Below are positions 27,392 through 36,168 of a stretch of 64,000 bases of DNA, in pieces. The position numbers and the translations under genes were made by a program. The notes under the pieces were generated by a model. It saw only the letters and a list, made by a program, of their open reading frames with translations, was not told the DNA's origin and ran no database searches. The first letter of the stretch is position 1. Each line of letters opens with the position of its first letter. The DNA comes from Neobacillus novalis NBRC 102450 (GTDB lineage Bacteria; Bacillota; Bacilli; Bacillales; Cytobacillaceae), in the NCBI RefSeq assembly GCF_001591805.1, contig NZ_BCVP01000026.1, positions 46,723 through 110,722 of the forward strand, given 5' to 3'.

Positions 27392-28744
27392 CTATCTCCA
27401 TACCCTCTTCCGCTGCATGAATTCCTGAATATATCCCCAAACGGAAACGGGTGACATCATCATTTGGTAGCACAACACAAAAAAGATAAACCCTATTCGA
27501 TTTTTTCGAATTCGTAATCCTAATTCATGAAAAACTCCTTTTTGATACCGATAGAGCAAATAATTTGCGAGGAGTGCTAGAGGCAGAACAAGTAAGGTAT
27601 GAGCCCCGACAATCCAAAAAACCCCAAAGAAACTCAGGATTAGTCCAGGGATCCATACAAATGTATAAACAAAATCCAAGAAGGGCATCACCAAGTTCGA
27701 GCCTGTTAAATAACGGGTGAAGATCCTTGGCTGTTCCCACGGTTTTACTCGTTTTAGCGCTTCAATCATCCCCCGTGCCCAACGGCTGCGCTGGCGGGAA
27801 AAGTGGCTAAATTTCGTTGGCACATCCGTAAAGGCAATCGCCGTTGGCTCAAAATAGACCTTATAGTTTTTCTCTAGAAATGCCCAAGTAAGTACAATAT
27901 CTTCTCCTATTGCATCTGGCCATCCGCCCACTTCTTTAATAACATCTGTCAGATAAAGACTGTACGCGCCTTGTGCTACAAGCGTTCCTTGATACAAACC
28001 CTGTAGACGCTTAATCGAAGCAATTCCTAAAAAGTAATCCCATTCTTGAAGTCTCGCTAACCAGTTTTCGCGGCTATTACGTACAAGAACAGCTCCAGCT
28101 ACGGCACATACCTCTTTTGGTGCAGATTCCATACGAGCCACTAATCTTCTAACTGCCTGGGGATGGAGTAATGTATCGGCATCTAAAGTGATGGTATATT
28201 TTGTATCCACTGATAAAAGAGCCTTATTTAATGCATGATGTTTACCAGGTTTCTTCTCAAAAAGGACGTGAATATCAAGTCCCAATTCTCTACCTGCTTG
28301 TTTTGAAACCTCTGCTGTATGATCTGATGAATTATTATCGATCACGTAAATCCGCATCAACCCTTCATAGTCTTGTTTTGCTAATTGTTGTAAAGTCATG
28401 GCAATTCCCTTTTCTTCATTCCAACAAGCAATTAAGATACTCAAAGGTTCTTTTGGGTTAAGCGTTTTAAAAGCTGGCTGTCGGTCAAACAAGAGACTTA
28501 CAACCATAAAGGCATTTAAGTACCCTGGTAAATAAGCAATGCCAGTAATGATAACAATGGCAACAGGAACCGTCACCACTTGCCCCAATTCCTTTACCCA
28601 TGGGACCGAAAGCACAATTGAAAAAACCATCCATATAAGAGCAAATCCGTGACTAAGCCAGAACTTCTCTAAAACTGGGAGGTACAATCCTCTTTGAAAT
28701 GGTAGTAATGGATGTCTTGATGTCGGTCTAGTTTCTATTTTCAA
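27392..28744 (-). CDS. Membrane GT2 glycosyltransferase (processive type)
   Basis: 450 residues, TTG start. Two hydrophobic segments near the N terminus and several near the C terminus enclose a cytosolic GT-A domain with LIACWNEEKG, VIDNNSSDHT, LDADTLL (metal DxD), the catalytic EDIVLTWAF and the QRSRWARG acceptor motif (Q-x-x-R-W). This is the IcaA/BcsA-like layout of polysaccharide synthases. No partner export or modification genes are adjacent. A copy of its first 66 residues is at 33957-34147. Confidence 0.9.
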   Translation of the reverse strand: MKIETRPTSRHPLLPFQRGLYLPVLEKFWLSHGFALIWMVFSIVLSVPWVKELGQVVTVPVAIVIITGIAYLPGYLNAFMVVSLLFDRQPAFKTLNPKEPLSILIACWNEEKGIAMTLQQLAKQDYEGLMRIYVIDNNSSDHTAEVSKQAGRELGLDIHVLFEKKPGKHHALNKALLSVDTKYTITLDADTLLHPQAVRRLVARMESAPKEVCAVAGAVLVRNSRENWLARLQEWDYFLGIASIKRLQGLYQGTLVAQGAYSLYLTDVIKEVGGWPDAIGEDIVLTWAFLEKNYKVYFEPTAIAFTDVPTKFSHFSRQRSRWARGMIEALKRVKPWEQPRIFTRYLTGSNLVMPFLDFVYTFVWIPGLILSFFGVFWIVGAHTLLVLPLALLANYLLYRYQKGVFHELGLRIRKNRIGFIFFVLCYQMMMSPVSVWGYIQEFMQRKRVWR

Positions 28745-29407
28745 AGGAAGAAGAACCCCCTTCTAATGATTATTAATCTCCTACCTATTTTATATTATTG
28801 GTCGGCATTTTCCGTTGCAATTACAGAATTACCAATAATAATACAATTATAGGTGTGATTTTCCATTACGGTCGTCTGTTAGGTATTCTTTTTCATTAAT
28901 AGGGCCAGTGTGTAATCATTGCAGCCTTTTTTTGAATCTTCTTTTTTTCAATAAAGTACCTATAGTTGAACAAGTTCATTAGACGCTAATGCGAGTTTGA
29001 TAAATAAGCGGAGAAATTTCCCTTAATTAAGAAATAGCACTGAAAACAGCTCAAATAGACGGAAAGATTCCGACTATTGACTCGAAAAACGTGAAAATGG
29101 TTAATTTTTCTTTGCTTAATCGGAAAACCTCCGCTTATATACCCGGAACCGGGCTCTATTCTGCAGTCTAACCGGAAAATCTCCGCTTATTTTAAATATC
29201 ACTGAGGATTCTAAAAATTTTTAGAGCCCTTTTTTTCAACGTATGGAAACGCTCAGGTTCAAAAATTTATTAAGCCTGAACGATTATTTTTTTGAACTTA
29301 GGTTTTGCAAGCCTTGTCAGAAATAATAGGTATAAAGACCAAAGGAAAAAAGTTGGATTTACTTTCCTCTTCCATCTCATACAATACATAAAGGGAGGTA
29401 GAGAAGC
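28745..29407. repeat. Long intergenic region with inverted repeats
   Basis: AAATAAGCGGAGA (29002-29014) is the reverse complement of TCTCCGCTTATTT (29180-29192), and a third CCTCCGCTTAT lies near 29137-29147. The first 135 bases of this region are duplicated at 34148-34286. No coding frame was found; the inverted repeats suggest a small non-coding mobile element. Confidence 0.55.
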
Positions 29408-29725
29408 ATGTTCAAAAGAGTGATCATCCTTGGGATGCTCTCCTTAGTATTAATAGCATTAGTTTTACTTAGAAACCATACAATTGCTCCTGTTAACAAT
29501 CCAAGTACGAAAAGCAATGATTCCTCTGAATACATTACAGTTGAATATAAAATTAGCAAAATTGAAGGCAAACGGTATTATGGAAAAAGTAATGACGGGA
29601 CAGGGATCATTTTTTCTACTCAAAGCATCGAATCAGATGATGATATACAAGTCGATGATGTGGTCATATGCTATTTTGAAAAAGGTAATTTTGGGAAAGG
29701 ATTAGTAAAAGTCAAAAAGAAGTAA
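29408..29725 (+). CDS. Hypothetical membrane-anchored protein, 105 residues
   Basis: AAGGGAGG precedes the ATG. Residues 5-21 (VIILGMLSLVLIALVLL) are a transmembrane or uncleaved signal segment; the rest is a small beta-rich extracytoplasmic domain (ITVEYKISKIEGKRYYG, VDDVVICYFEKG) resembling a single OB-like barrel. No cysteine lipobox. No partner gene; function unknown. Confidence 0.65.
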   Translation: MFKRVIILGMLSLVLIALVLLRNHTIAPVNNPSTKSNDSSEYITVEYKISKIEGKRYYGKSNDGTGIIFSTQSIESDDDIQVDDVVICYFEKGNFGKGLVKVKKK

Positions 29726-29783
29726 GCTGAATGAAGAATTTAAGTGGATGCATCCATCGTCATAATAACCTTTTAAAATATAA

Positions 29784-29822
29784 GATCAGTCCCCAAGTGT
29801 ATATTGGGCTTGGGGACTGATC
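29784..29822. repeat. REP-like palindrome, short copy 4
   Basis: GATCAGTCCCCAAG and CTTGGGGACTGATC perfect 14-base arms with a short centre that lacks the AAAGCTTT core. It follows the 105-residue ORF and may serve as a terminator. Confidence 0.75.
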
Positions 29823-29995
29823 GCAAATTACCTTTAACGTAAGTCTAGCAGCAATGAAGTACACGATTGAAGGCCGGAAGCTTAAGGATTTGGGCAAGTA
29901 AACTGCCGCAGCCAAACATGGAATCTCCTCAGGAATCTTCCGTATTTTTAAAAAGTGTTACTTTTTCTACAGCCTCTGCCTGTCCCCTTATCTCT

Positions 29996-31198
29996 TTAAC
30001 TTGAATGTACTAGGGAATGATTTTTCGCTCTTTTCTTAAAATAAAAAATCATATTCATTAAGATTAAAAGAACGAGCGAACATACAACAAGGCCCCATAA
30101 AGTAACCGCAATAGGAAACCGGTCAATGAATACCCCTGCCACTTTAGGAAGAAACGCACCGCCCAGTCCACCTAGCGCAACTAGAATGCTTGTCGTGTTC
30201 TCCTCTAATCCTTGCGCTTCCTCATTCACAAGCAATAACCCGATGGAGAATATCCCACCCATTAACAATCCCGCGAAAAAGATTGAGATAAAACTCATGG
30301 TTGCTGATGTCGATAAGGCAAATCCGGAAATGCTGCCAAATTGACCAATACAGCAAATAATTAAAAGACTTCTATAACCAATTTTATCAATAATAACTGC
30401 CATACTAAGACGCCCAATAGTCATCGCACCCCAAAACACCGTAATACTTATCGCTAGTGCAGATTCACCTAAATCTGTCGTTTTCCTTAGTATGGTAGGT
30501 AAATAATTAGGGAAAGTCATTTCTGTCCCTACATAAAAAAAGAAAAATAAAGCACCTATAGCTATGACTGGAATTCCTTTACGTGGATAACGTTTTCTCT
30601 CAGGCGACTTTATATCCTGCAAGGCAGCCCGAGGCTGTTTCTTTAAAAAAGAATCCGCATCTCCAAATGATAGAAATAACCACAGGAACATTGTTACAGT
30701 AATGATTACTGCTACGAATGTAAATGATAGGTTCCATATGCCATTCATAATAAAAATAGCAGATACGGTAGGAATAACTAGAGCGCCAACTCCAAAAAAC
30801 ACTTCGGCTAGGACGAGCACAGCTGCCTTTTTTTCTTTAAAAGAACCAATGATAAGAGCTGCAACCACAGTTTCAGCAATCCCTAACCCAGCACCGCCGA
30901 TTGGCGTTGTTATGAGCAGTACGTTCCAATCTGGCAAGAAACTAAGGACAAATTGGGATAGGGCAAAACAGAACAATGCTACAAAAATCGTCATTCTCCG
31001 CCCTAGACTATTTACAATCACTGGAGCAATTAATACCCCCACTAAAAAACCTAGGAATTGATTCATAATGAGTTGTCCACCAGCACTGTAATCAACTTGA
31101 TAGGCATGAACCATCGGCTCCAGCACAGAGCCAATAATAATATGGCCAAACCCATTTAATAAATAGATTAAACAAGCAATCCAAGCAAGTTTTTTCAA
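29996..31198 (-). CDS. MFS transporter
   Basis: 400 residues, twelve hydrophobic segments, NSLGRRMTIF as the helix 2-3 loop. Helix 1 runs MKKLAWIACLIYLLNGFGHI. Resembles the FucP/YfkF-type sugar or drug transporters; substrate unknown. A fragment of another membrane protein lies directly upstream, so the gene may have been inserted or the neighbour lost. Confidence 0.88.
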   Translation of the reverse strand: MKKLAWIACLIYLLNGFGHIIIGSVLEPMVHAYQVDYSAGGQLIMNQFLGFLVGVLIAPVIVNSLGRRMTIFVALFCFALSQFVLSFLPDWNVLLITTPIGGAGLGIAETVVAALIIGSFKEKKAAVLVLAEVFFGVGALVIPTVSAIFIMNGIWNLSFTFVAVIITVTMFLWLFLSFGDADSFLKKQPRAALQDIKSPERKRYPRKGIPVIAIGALFFFFYVGTEMTFPNYLPTILRKTTDLGESALAISITVFWGAMTIGRLSMAVIIDKIGYRSLLIICCIGQFGSISGFALSTSATMSFISIFFAGLLMGGIFSIGLLLVNEEAQGLEENTTSILVALGGLGGAFLPKVAGVFIDRFPIAVTLWGLVVCSLVLLILMNMIFYFKKRAKNHSLVHSS

Positions 31199-31226
31199 AT
31201 AATCCCCTCTTTATTCAACGTGTATT

Positions 31227-31430
31227 CTATATAAATCTAGCATAACGAACTCTGACACTTTCGGAAAGTTTTATGTGTCTAGGACATGCTCCAAAATCAG
31301 CAGAAACATATAATCCAATACCGTATCCAATTAAAACAACACCTTTTATATAGGCCATTGTTGCTCCTGCTAAACTATCAATGCTAGGTAAAATCCAATT
31401 ATAAAGAACAATAAATAATCCTAGAAACAA
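31227..31430 (-). pseudogene. YczE/YitT-like membrane protein fragment
   Basis: 67 residues. VLIGYGIGLYVSADFGACPR resembles the second helix and following loop of YczE/YyaS-type membrane proteins (usual length about 200). The sequence changes at HIKLSESVRV and stops, so most of the gene is lost. Low certainty on the family. Confidence 0.45.
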
Positions 31431-31560
31431 ATATATTTAGATAGGCCCCTATTTTTGGCTTTATTATGCAAGGGTTATTCTCTTAAAAAAGTTTTATGGT
31501 ATGATGAGATGTCGTTCTAACATGTGACACATTTACGTTCATCTAAGAAAAGAGGTATTT

Positions 31561-32751
31561 ATGCGTACTACAGAATTATCCAAGCGACATTGGTTACTCA
31601 TCTTAACACTTACTTTATTAACATTTGTTCTCGGAACAAGCGAATTTGTTATCGTCGGGATCTTAACCGATATTTCCTCGAGTCTTCAAATTACAAATGC
31701 AAAAGCAGGCACATTGGTTTCCGCGTTTGCGATTACGTTTGCCATTGCTACACCACTCGTGATGTCAGCAACAAGTCATTTCCCAAAGCGTAAATGGATG
31801 TTGTTTTTGATTGGATCGTTTATCATCTTGAATGCTTTGTGTGTGATTTCGACAAGCTACATCATGCTCCTTGCACTTCGGATGATGACGGCGATTGTAA
31901 CAGGAGTGTTAATCTCACTTGCCATGATTGTTGCAAGTGAATCCATGCCGAATGCAAAACGTGGACTTGCTATATCATTCGTTTTTGGTGGTTTTACTCT
32001 GGCAAACGTGATTGGAGTACCAATTGGCACTGTCATCGCTGAATGGTACGGCTGGAATGCCACTTTCATGTTAACTACTTTACTAGGAGGATTTGCGTTT
32101 TTGACATCCTTTTTCGTCTTGCCTACTAAGCTCAGCCAAATACGCAGTTCGTTACGGGATCAGTTTTCTTTATTGACCAATCCACGAATTTTGATGGCTT
32201 TTTTCATTCCTGCACTTGGATTTGGTGCAACTTATGCCGTCTTTACTTACCTTGTTCCTATCTTGAAGGGAATGGGAGCACCAAATCAATCCATTAGTTT
32301 CATCTTATTTGGTTATGGAATTATCTCGATTTTCAGCAACATCCTCGCGAGTAAAATTGCCAGCCACAATGCAATTGGTCGCCTTAGGTTTGTTTTTCTT
32401 GTGCAGGCAGTTGTTCTGACAAGTTTATTTTGGACTACCAATCATACAATATTAGGATTTGCAAACATTGGCTTGATGTCGTTATTGGCCATCCTGTTAA
32501 CAACATCTACTCAGCTTTATTTAATAGACCTTGCCGGAATTTATCAGCCAAAAGCAACAGGACTCGCTGCATCACTTATGCCAGTAGCAAGCAACGTAGG
32601 GATCGCTTTTGGTTCTGCATTAGGCGGAATTGTATATCATCAAGGAAATTTAATGAATGTAACATGGGTCGGTGGGGTAGTTGCCGTTTGTGCAAGTCTG
32701 CTCACTTTCTTTAGTCATCTCTTAGACAAAAAACAAAAGAAAACAGCATAA
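31561..32751 (+). CDS. MFS exporter (AraJ/YdhP-like)
   Basis: 396 residues, ATG with AGAGGT upstream. FVLGTSEFVIVGILTDISSS in helix 1 is the same motif type as in the exporter at 25907, and the helix 2-3 loop is MSATSHFPKRKWML. Twelve hydrophobic segments. Probably a drug or metabolite proton antiporter; no adjacent regulator. Confidence 0.9.
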   Translation: MRTTELSKRHWLLILTLTLLTFVLGTSEFVIVGILTDISSSLQITNAKAGTLVSAFAITFAIATPLVMSATSHFPKRKWMLFLIGSFIILNALCVISTSYIMLLALRMMTAIVTGVLISLAMIVASESMPNAKRGLAISFVFGGFTLANVIGVPIGTVIAEWYGWNATFMLTTLLGGFAFLTSFFVLPTKLSQIRSSLRDQFSLLTNPRILMAFFIPALGFGATYAVFTYLVPILKGMGAPNQSISFILFGYGIISIFSNILASKIASHNAIGRLRFVFLVQAVVLTSLFWTTNHTILGFANIGLMSLLAILLTTSTQLYLIDLAGIYQPKATGLAASLMPVASNVGIAFGSALGGIVYHQGNLMNVTWVGGVVAVCASLLTFFSHLLDKKQKKTA

Positions 32752-32948
32752 GAGGAAAGCAACAAAGTCTTGGCATGTTTCCTATGGTTTCTCTAGAAGA
32801 ACTGTAACGCACAAAAAAAAGGCCTTATAGACTACCGAATTCTTCTAACATGGGAGTAATCGGAACCTTATTTTGCTTATTCCACAATAGGATTTTAAAT
32901 TTTAATAAATTGATAGAAAATCCATCCCAAAATGCGAAAATCGCTGTC

Positions 32949-33013
32949 AAAATTCACTTTTGAACGCAAATATGACGCTTTTGGTATAAAAATCAGCACC
33001 AAAAGTGAATTTT
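32949..33013. repeat. 14-bp perfect inverted repeat before the initiator-like gene
   Basis: AAAATTCACTTTTG (32949-32962) and CAAAAGTGAATTTT (33000-33013) flank 37 bases, 80 bases before the gene at 33093. Nothing else is recognised in 32752-33092. It could be an operator, a replication element or an mRNA leader hairpin. Confidence 0.65.
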
Positions 33014-33092
33014 CCAAGTTCGATATGAACGGCAAAATCCGATATCGTTTAGTTGCTGAACGGAAACTAAGCGATGAAGGGCGGCGCCAAAA

Positions 33093-33860
33093 ATGAGTAT
33101 AAAATCAGGTAATATTGAAGGATTCGAACAATATGCGCAATTTGAAACATTAAAAGAATTTAATCGTCATTTGGAGATGTGGTTATTGGAACACAAAACA
33201 GATTTTTCAAAAGGAGAGCTAGTCGGATTAAAGCGGCTGGTTCGTTTTGCTGCGAAAATACCTGGTGTATGTAATGCCAAAATCGGCACTCTCTTAAAAA
33301 CGATTCATGATGAATATCACGATAACGGGATTTCGCGTTCCACGTTTAAACGGATGATTAACAAAGCAAAAGCATTAGGGATCTTTACTGTCTATGAAAC
33401 GGAAAGAAAAAATGGTTCGCAGTCAAGCAATCTCTTTGTGTTCAATCGTTTTCCCGTTAGTGAACCACCTAAACAAGAAATATTGAACCACCCAAAAGAA
33501 ACTATTAATCTTTTAAAAACTGAAAAAGATCAAAAGATAAAAAAACGTAATGAAGAACCGTCTGTATTGGATCACACCTATGTTAGCAACCGTGTTCCAC
33601 AGCGTTTTGTTCAATTTGTTCAATACTTCTTCTCGGATGCAAAATTAATCGAAGAATATTGGCGGATGGCATACATTCAGATTCACAGATTAATTGATAT
33701 GGACATAGACGATACTGTCGATATCGCGATTGATTCCTTTAGACAACTTATTAGGAAACTGAAATTTACAAAGGTCGTCAGAAATCCAATTGCCTATTAC
33801 TATGGAATCTTTACCAAAAAATTATTTCATTTTTTTCGGGATTGTTATTGGAATTCATGA
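33093..33860 (+). CDS. Helix-turn-helix replication-initiator-like protein
   Basis: 255 residues. Residues 35-115 form a winged-helix-like region (GELVGLKRLVRFAAKIPGVC, then SRSTFKRMINKAKALGIFTV), a linker rich in Lys/Glu, and a C-terminal helical domain (RFVQFVQYFFSDAKLIEEYW). This resembles DnaD- or plasmid-replication-type proteins of Bacillus, without a search I cannot decide. A perfect 14-bp inverted repeat lies upstream. Its last 144 bases are duplicated in the remnant at 35616. Confidence 0.65.
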   Translation: MSIKSGNIEGFEQYAQFETLKEFNRHLEMWLLEHKTDFSKGELVGLKRLVRFAAKIPGVCNAKIGTLLKTIHDEYHDNGISRSTFKRMINKAKALGIFTVYETERKNGSQSSNLFVFNRFPVSEPPKQEILNHPKETINLLKTEKDQKIKKRNEEPSVLDHTYVSNRVPQRFVQFVQYFFSDAKLIEEYWRMAYIQIHRLIDMDIDDTVDIAIDSFRQLIRKLKFTKVVRNPIAYYYGIFTKKLFHFFRDCYWNS

Positions 33861-33954
33861 AGCAAAGGATACATACAAACAAAAAAGGGGCAGTTTCAAC
33901 CTCACAATGCTCTGTTTATTGTTTTAGTCTCTATATCCGTATCCAATCAATTTA
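33717..33954. repeat. 238-bp direct repeat, left copy
   Basis: Matches 35656-35893 over the same length with a few substitutions. It covers the 3' end of the initiator-like gene and the first bases (on the minus strand, the 3' end) of the holin-like toxin gene. At its right edge (33954) it is joined to the duplicated glycosyltransferase fragment, leaving only the last ten or so codons of this toxin copy at 33924-33954. Confidence 0.85.
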
Positions 33955-34286
33955 TAACAATGGCAACAGGAACCGTCTCCACTTGCCCCAATTCCTTTAC
34001 CCATGGGACTGAAAGCACAATTGAAAAAACCATCCATATAAGAGCAAGTCCGTGACTAAGCCAGAACTTCCCTAAAACGGGGAGAGACAATCCTCTTTGA
34101 AATGGTAGTAATGGATGTCTTGATGTCGTTCTAGTTTCTATTTTCAAAGGAAGAAGAACCCCCTTCTAATGATTATTAAAATCCCTTCCTATTTTATATT
34201 ATTTGCCGGCATTTTCCGTTGCAATTGCGTAATTACCAAAAAATAATACAATTATAGGAGTGATTTTCCATCACGGTCGTCTGTTA
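33952..34286. repeat. Duplicated segment of the GT2 locus
   Basis: About 335 bases matching 28549-28880 with scattered substitutions, in the same orientation. It carries the first codons of the glycosyltransferase plus its upstream leader. Confidence 0.85.
33957..34147 (-). pseudogene. GT2 glycosyltransferase N-terminal fragment (duplicate)
   Basis: Encodes the first 64 residues of the glycosyltransferase at 28744 with a few changes (HPLLPFQRGLSLPVLGKFW against HPLLPFQRGLYLPVLEKFW), same TTG start. It runs straight into the 238-bp repeat and stops. The catalytic domain is absent. Confidence 0.85.
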
Positions 34287-34357
34287 TGTAAATCTAATAT
34301 AACTGGCTAAATTCCATTGGAAAATGTAACATAAAACACATTGTAACTAGACAGGAA

Positions 34358-34386
34358 AAGCTCAGAGTCGGAATCCCTCTGAGCTT
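34358..34386. terminator. Stem-loop, possible terminator
   Basis: AAGCTCAGAG and CTCTGAGCTT perfect 10-base arms around nine bases, between the GT2 duplicate and the resolvase relic. The downstream T-run is short, so function is uncertain. Confidence 0.5.
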
Positions 34387-34397
34387 ATCATCTTTCA

Positions 34398-34718
34398 AGA
34401 TGCTTATTAAATTACCCAAAGATACATGGCTAGATTTATCAGAAGATAATCCATATAGTCAATTCTTGATTACGGTTATGGCTAGTGTAAATCAATTAGA
34501 AGAGATCTAATCCGTATGCGGCAACGTGAAGGAATAGAGCTGGAAAAAAAGATGGAAAGTTTAAAGGACGATTAAAGAAATATCATAGGAATCACGCTGG
34601 TATGAAGTATGCAGTAAAGCAATATAAAGAAAGAAGTATGACCGTAAATCAAATTTGTGAAATTACAAATGTATTTAAGGCTTCATTATATAGAAAGCTA
34701 TCGGAAGGGAACAAATAA
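34398..34718 (+). pseudogene. Serine recombinase (resolvase) C-terminal remnant
   Basis: Across three frames one reads YSQFLITVMASVNQLE, then DLIRMRQREGIELEKK, then GKFKGRLKKYHRNHAGMKYA and a helix-turn-helix (MTVNQICEITNVFKASLYRK) to the stop. This is the end of the catalytic domain, the E-helix arm and the DNA-binding HTH of a Tn3/Hin-type resolvase. At least two frameshifts and loss of the N terminus with the catalytic Ser make it inactive. Confidence 0.8.
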
Positions 34719-34833
34719 TCATTCCTTATTCCATTAAAGGGCCACTAATTAATTAACAAATTTTTTACAACTAGATATTTATGATAGAATGAGTCTGAAG
34801 ATGACAAGGTTTTATACAAAGGGGGAGGAACTT

Positions 34834-35499
34834 TTGAATTTTACTGAAATAACATTACTAACAAACAAAATAAATGAAATGAAAGATTTCTATAAAAATA
34901 TACTTGAACTTCAAATTCTAAGTCATGATTCAAATACTTTTACGGTACAATTAGGTTCTACTGCTGTTACCTTCCAAGATTTGCAGTCAGATTCAAATCC
35001 TTTTTATCACTTTGCTATTAATATACCCGAAAATAAAATGGAAGAGGCAAAGTCCTGGATTAAATCAAAAGTAGCTTTGAATACAGAGGAAGATTCAGCT
35101 GAAGTATTTTTCAATAGTTGGAACGCCCATGCTATATATTTTGAAGATCCCTCTGAAAATATAATAGAATTTATTGCTCGTCACAATTTAAAAAATGGAA
35201 TCGAACATAATTTCTCATCCGATGATTTGCTTAATATTAGTGAGATTGGAATAGTAGTTGATGAGGTGATTCCATTTGTAAGGAATTTAAATAAAATCGG
35301 TATTCCTAACTGGAGAGATGATAGTGAAGGGTTGACCCCAGTAGGAGATGAAAATGGTCTTTTTATAACAGTAAAGAATGGTCGCCGTTGGTTTTTCTCC
35401 AATAAGGACGCAATGTTCTACCCTTTTGATGTATCCATTGAGAGGCTTGGGAAGTTTTCATTCTATAAAAAAAATGGTGAGGTATTAATAAGAAAATAA
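34834..35499 (+). CDS. VOC/glyoxalase-fold protein
   Basis: 221 residues from TTG 34834 with GGGGGAGG upstream; an earlier ATG at 34789 lacks an RBS. Beginning NFTEITLLTNKINEMKDFYK, it shows the beta-alpha-beta-beta-beta module of the vicinal oxygen chelate family, with IYFEDPSENIIEFIARH as the second-module metal Glu region. The C-terminal part (about residues 120-221) is a second, diverged module. Members include glyoxalase I, fosfomycin-resistance and dioxygenase proteins; the activity here is not known. It sits inside a region of mobile relics. Confidence 0.82.
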   Translation: MNFTEITLLTNKINEMKDFYKNILELQILSHDSNTFTVQLGSTAVTFQDLQSDSNPFYHFAINIPENKMEEAKSWIKSKVALNTEEDSAEVFFNSWNAHAIYFEDPSENIIEFIARHNLKNGIEHNFSSDDLLNISEIGIVVDEVIPFVRNLNKIGIPNWRDDSEGLTPVGDENGLFITVKNGRRWFFSNKDAMFYPFDVSIERLGKFSFYKKNGEVLIRK

Positions 35500-35615
35500 T
35501 TATCTTCTTCTATTCGGGTGTAATTCTGCGGCAAAAATTTCGCCTTTTCTTTATGGGACTATATTGTTAAACAGTATGTTCATCAATAGGCTTAAGGAAG
35601 TAACGGAAAAGCCCA

Positions 35616-35799
35616 ATGTGTATAAAATCAGGAAAAATTGAAGGATTTGAATGTCGTGGATATCGCGATTGATTCCTTCAGACAACTTATTAGAAAACTG
35701 AAATTTGCAAAGGTCGTCAGAAACCCAATTGCCTATTATTATGGAATCTTTAACAAAAAATTATTTCATTTTTTTCGGGATTGTTATTGGAATTCATGA
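35616..35799 (+). pseudogene. Deleted copy of the initiator-like gene
   Basis: Starts like the gene at 33093 (IKSGKIEGFE against IKSGNIEGFE), then a large internal deletion joins it out of frame to the last 48 codons (VDIAIDSFRQLIRKLKF...). It shows that the initiator-like gene was once duplicated along with the 238-bp repeat. Confidence 0.85.
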
Positions 35800-35893
35800 A
35801 GCAAAGGATACATACAAACAAAAAAGGGGCAGTTTCAACCTCACAATGCTCTGTTTATTGTTTTAGTCGCTATATCCGTATCCAATCAATTTA
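35656..35893. repeat. 238-bp direct repeat, right copy
   Basis: Counterpart of 33717-33954. This copy continues into an intact holin-like toxin ORF. Confidence 0.85.
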
Positions 35894-35961
35894 AATGACA
35901 GTATAGCTTCGACTAGACTAGCAAAGACTATCGCAAACATTAATGATTCAAAAACTGTCAT
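35863..35961 (-). CDS. Holin-like mini-toxin (Hol_Tox type), 32 residues
   Basis: Encodes MTVFESLMFAIVFASLVEAI then LSFKLIGYGYSD. One hydrophobic helix after a conserved MTVFESLM start and the leader GGGGGGTGATGCCGA before ATG are the hallmarks of the small holin-like toxins of Bacillus and relatives, many of which are toxin parts of type I toxin-antitoxin pairs. It is too short for standard ORF calls. No antisense RNA was identified. A truncated copy of its 3' end is at 33924-33954. Confidence 0.75.
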   Translation of the reverse strand: MTVFESLMFAIVFASLVEAILSFKLIGYGYSD

Positions 35962-36110
35962 TCGGCATCACCCCCCCTTCTTTTTGGGAGTGTACCGACC
36001 ACCCTTGGGAAATCCCTATTCTATTTTACTTCCAGTAATATCATACCCTCTCCAAAAGAGGAACGTATATTCGTGACATATACTTTATATCCTTCGTCTT
36101 TCAGAAAAAA

Positions 36111-36162
36111 AAGGTTCAGTCCCCGGTATAATAAAGCTTTAATCCACGGGGGACTGACCCTT
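36111..36162. repeat. REP-like palindrome, copy 5
   Basis: AAGGTTCAGTCCCCGG arm, AAAGCTTT centre, GGGGGACTGACCCTTT arm. Placed directly after the NERD-helicase gene. Confidence 0.85.
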
Positions 36163-36168
36163 TATTTC

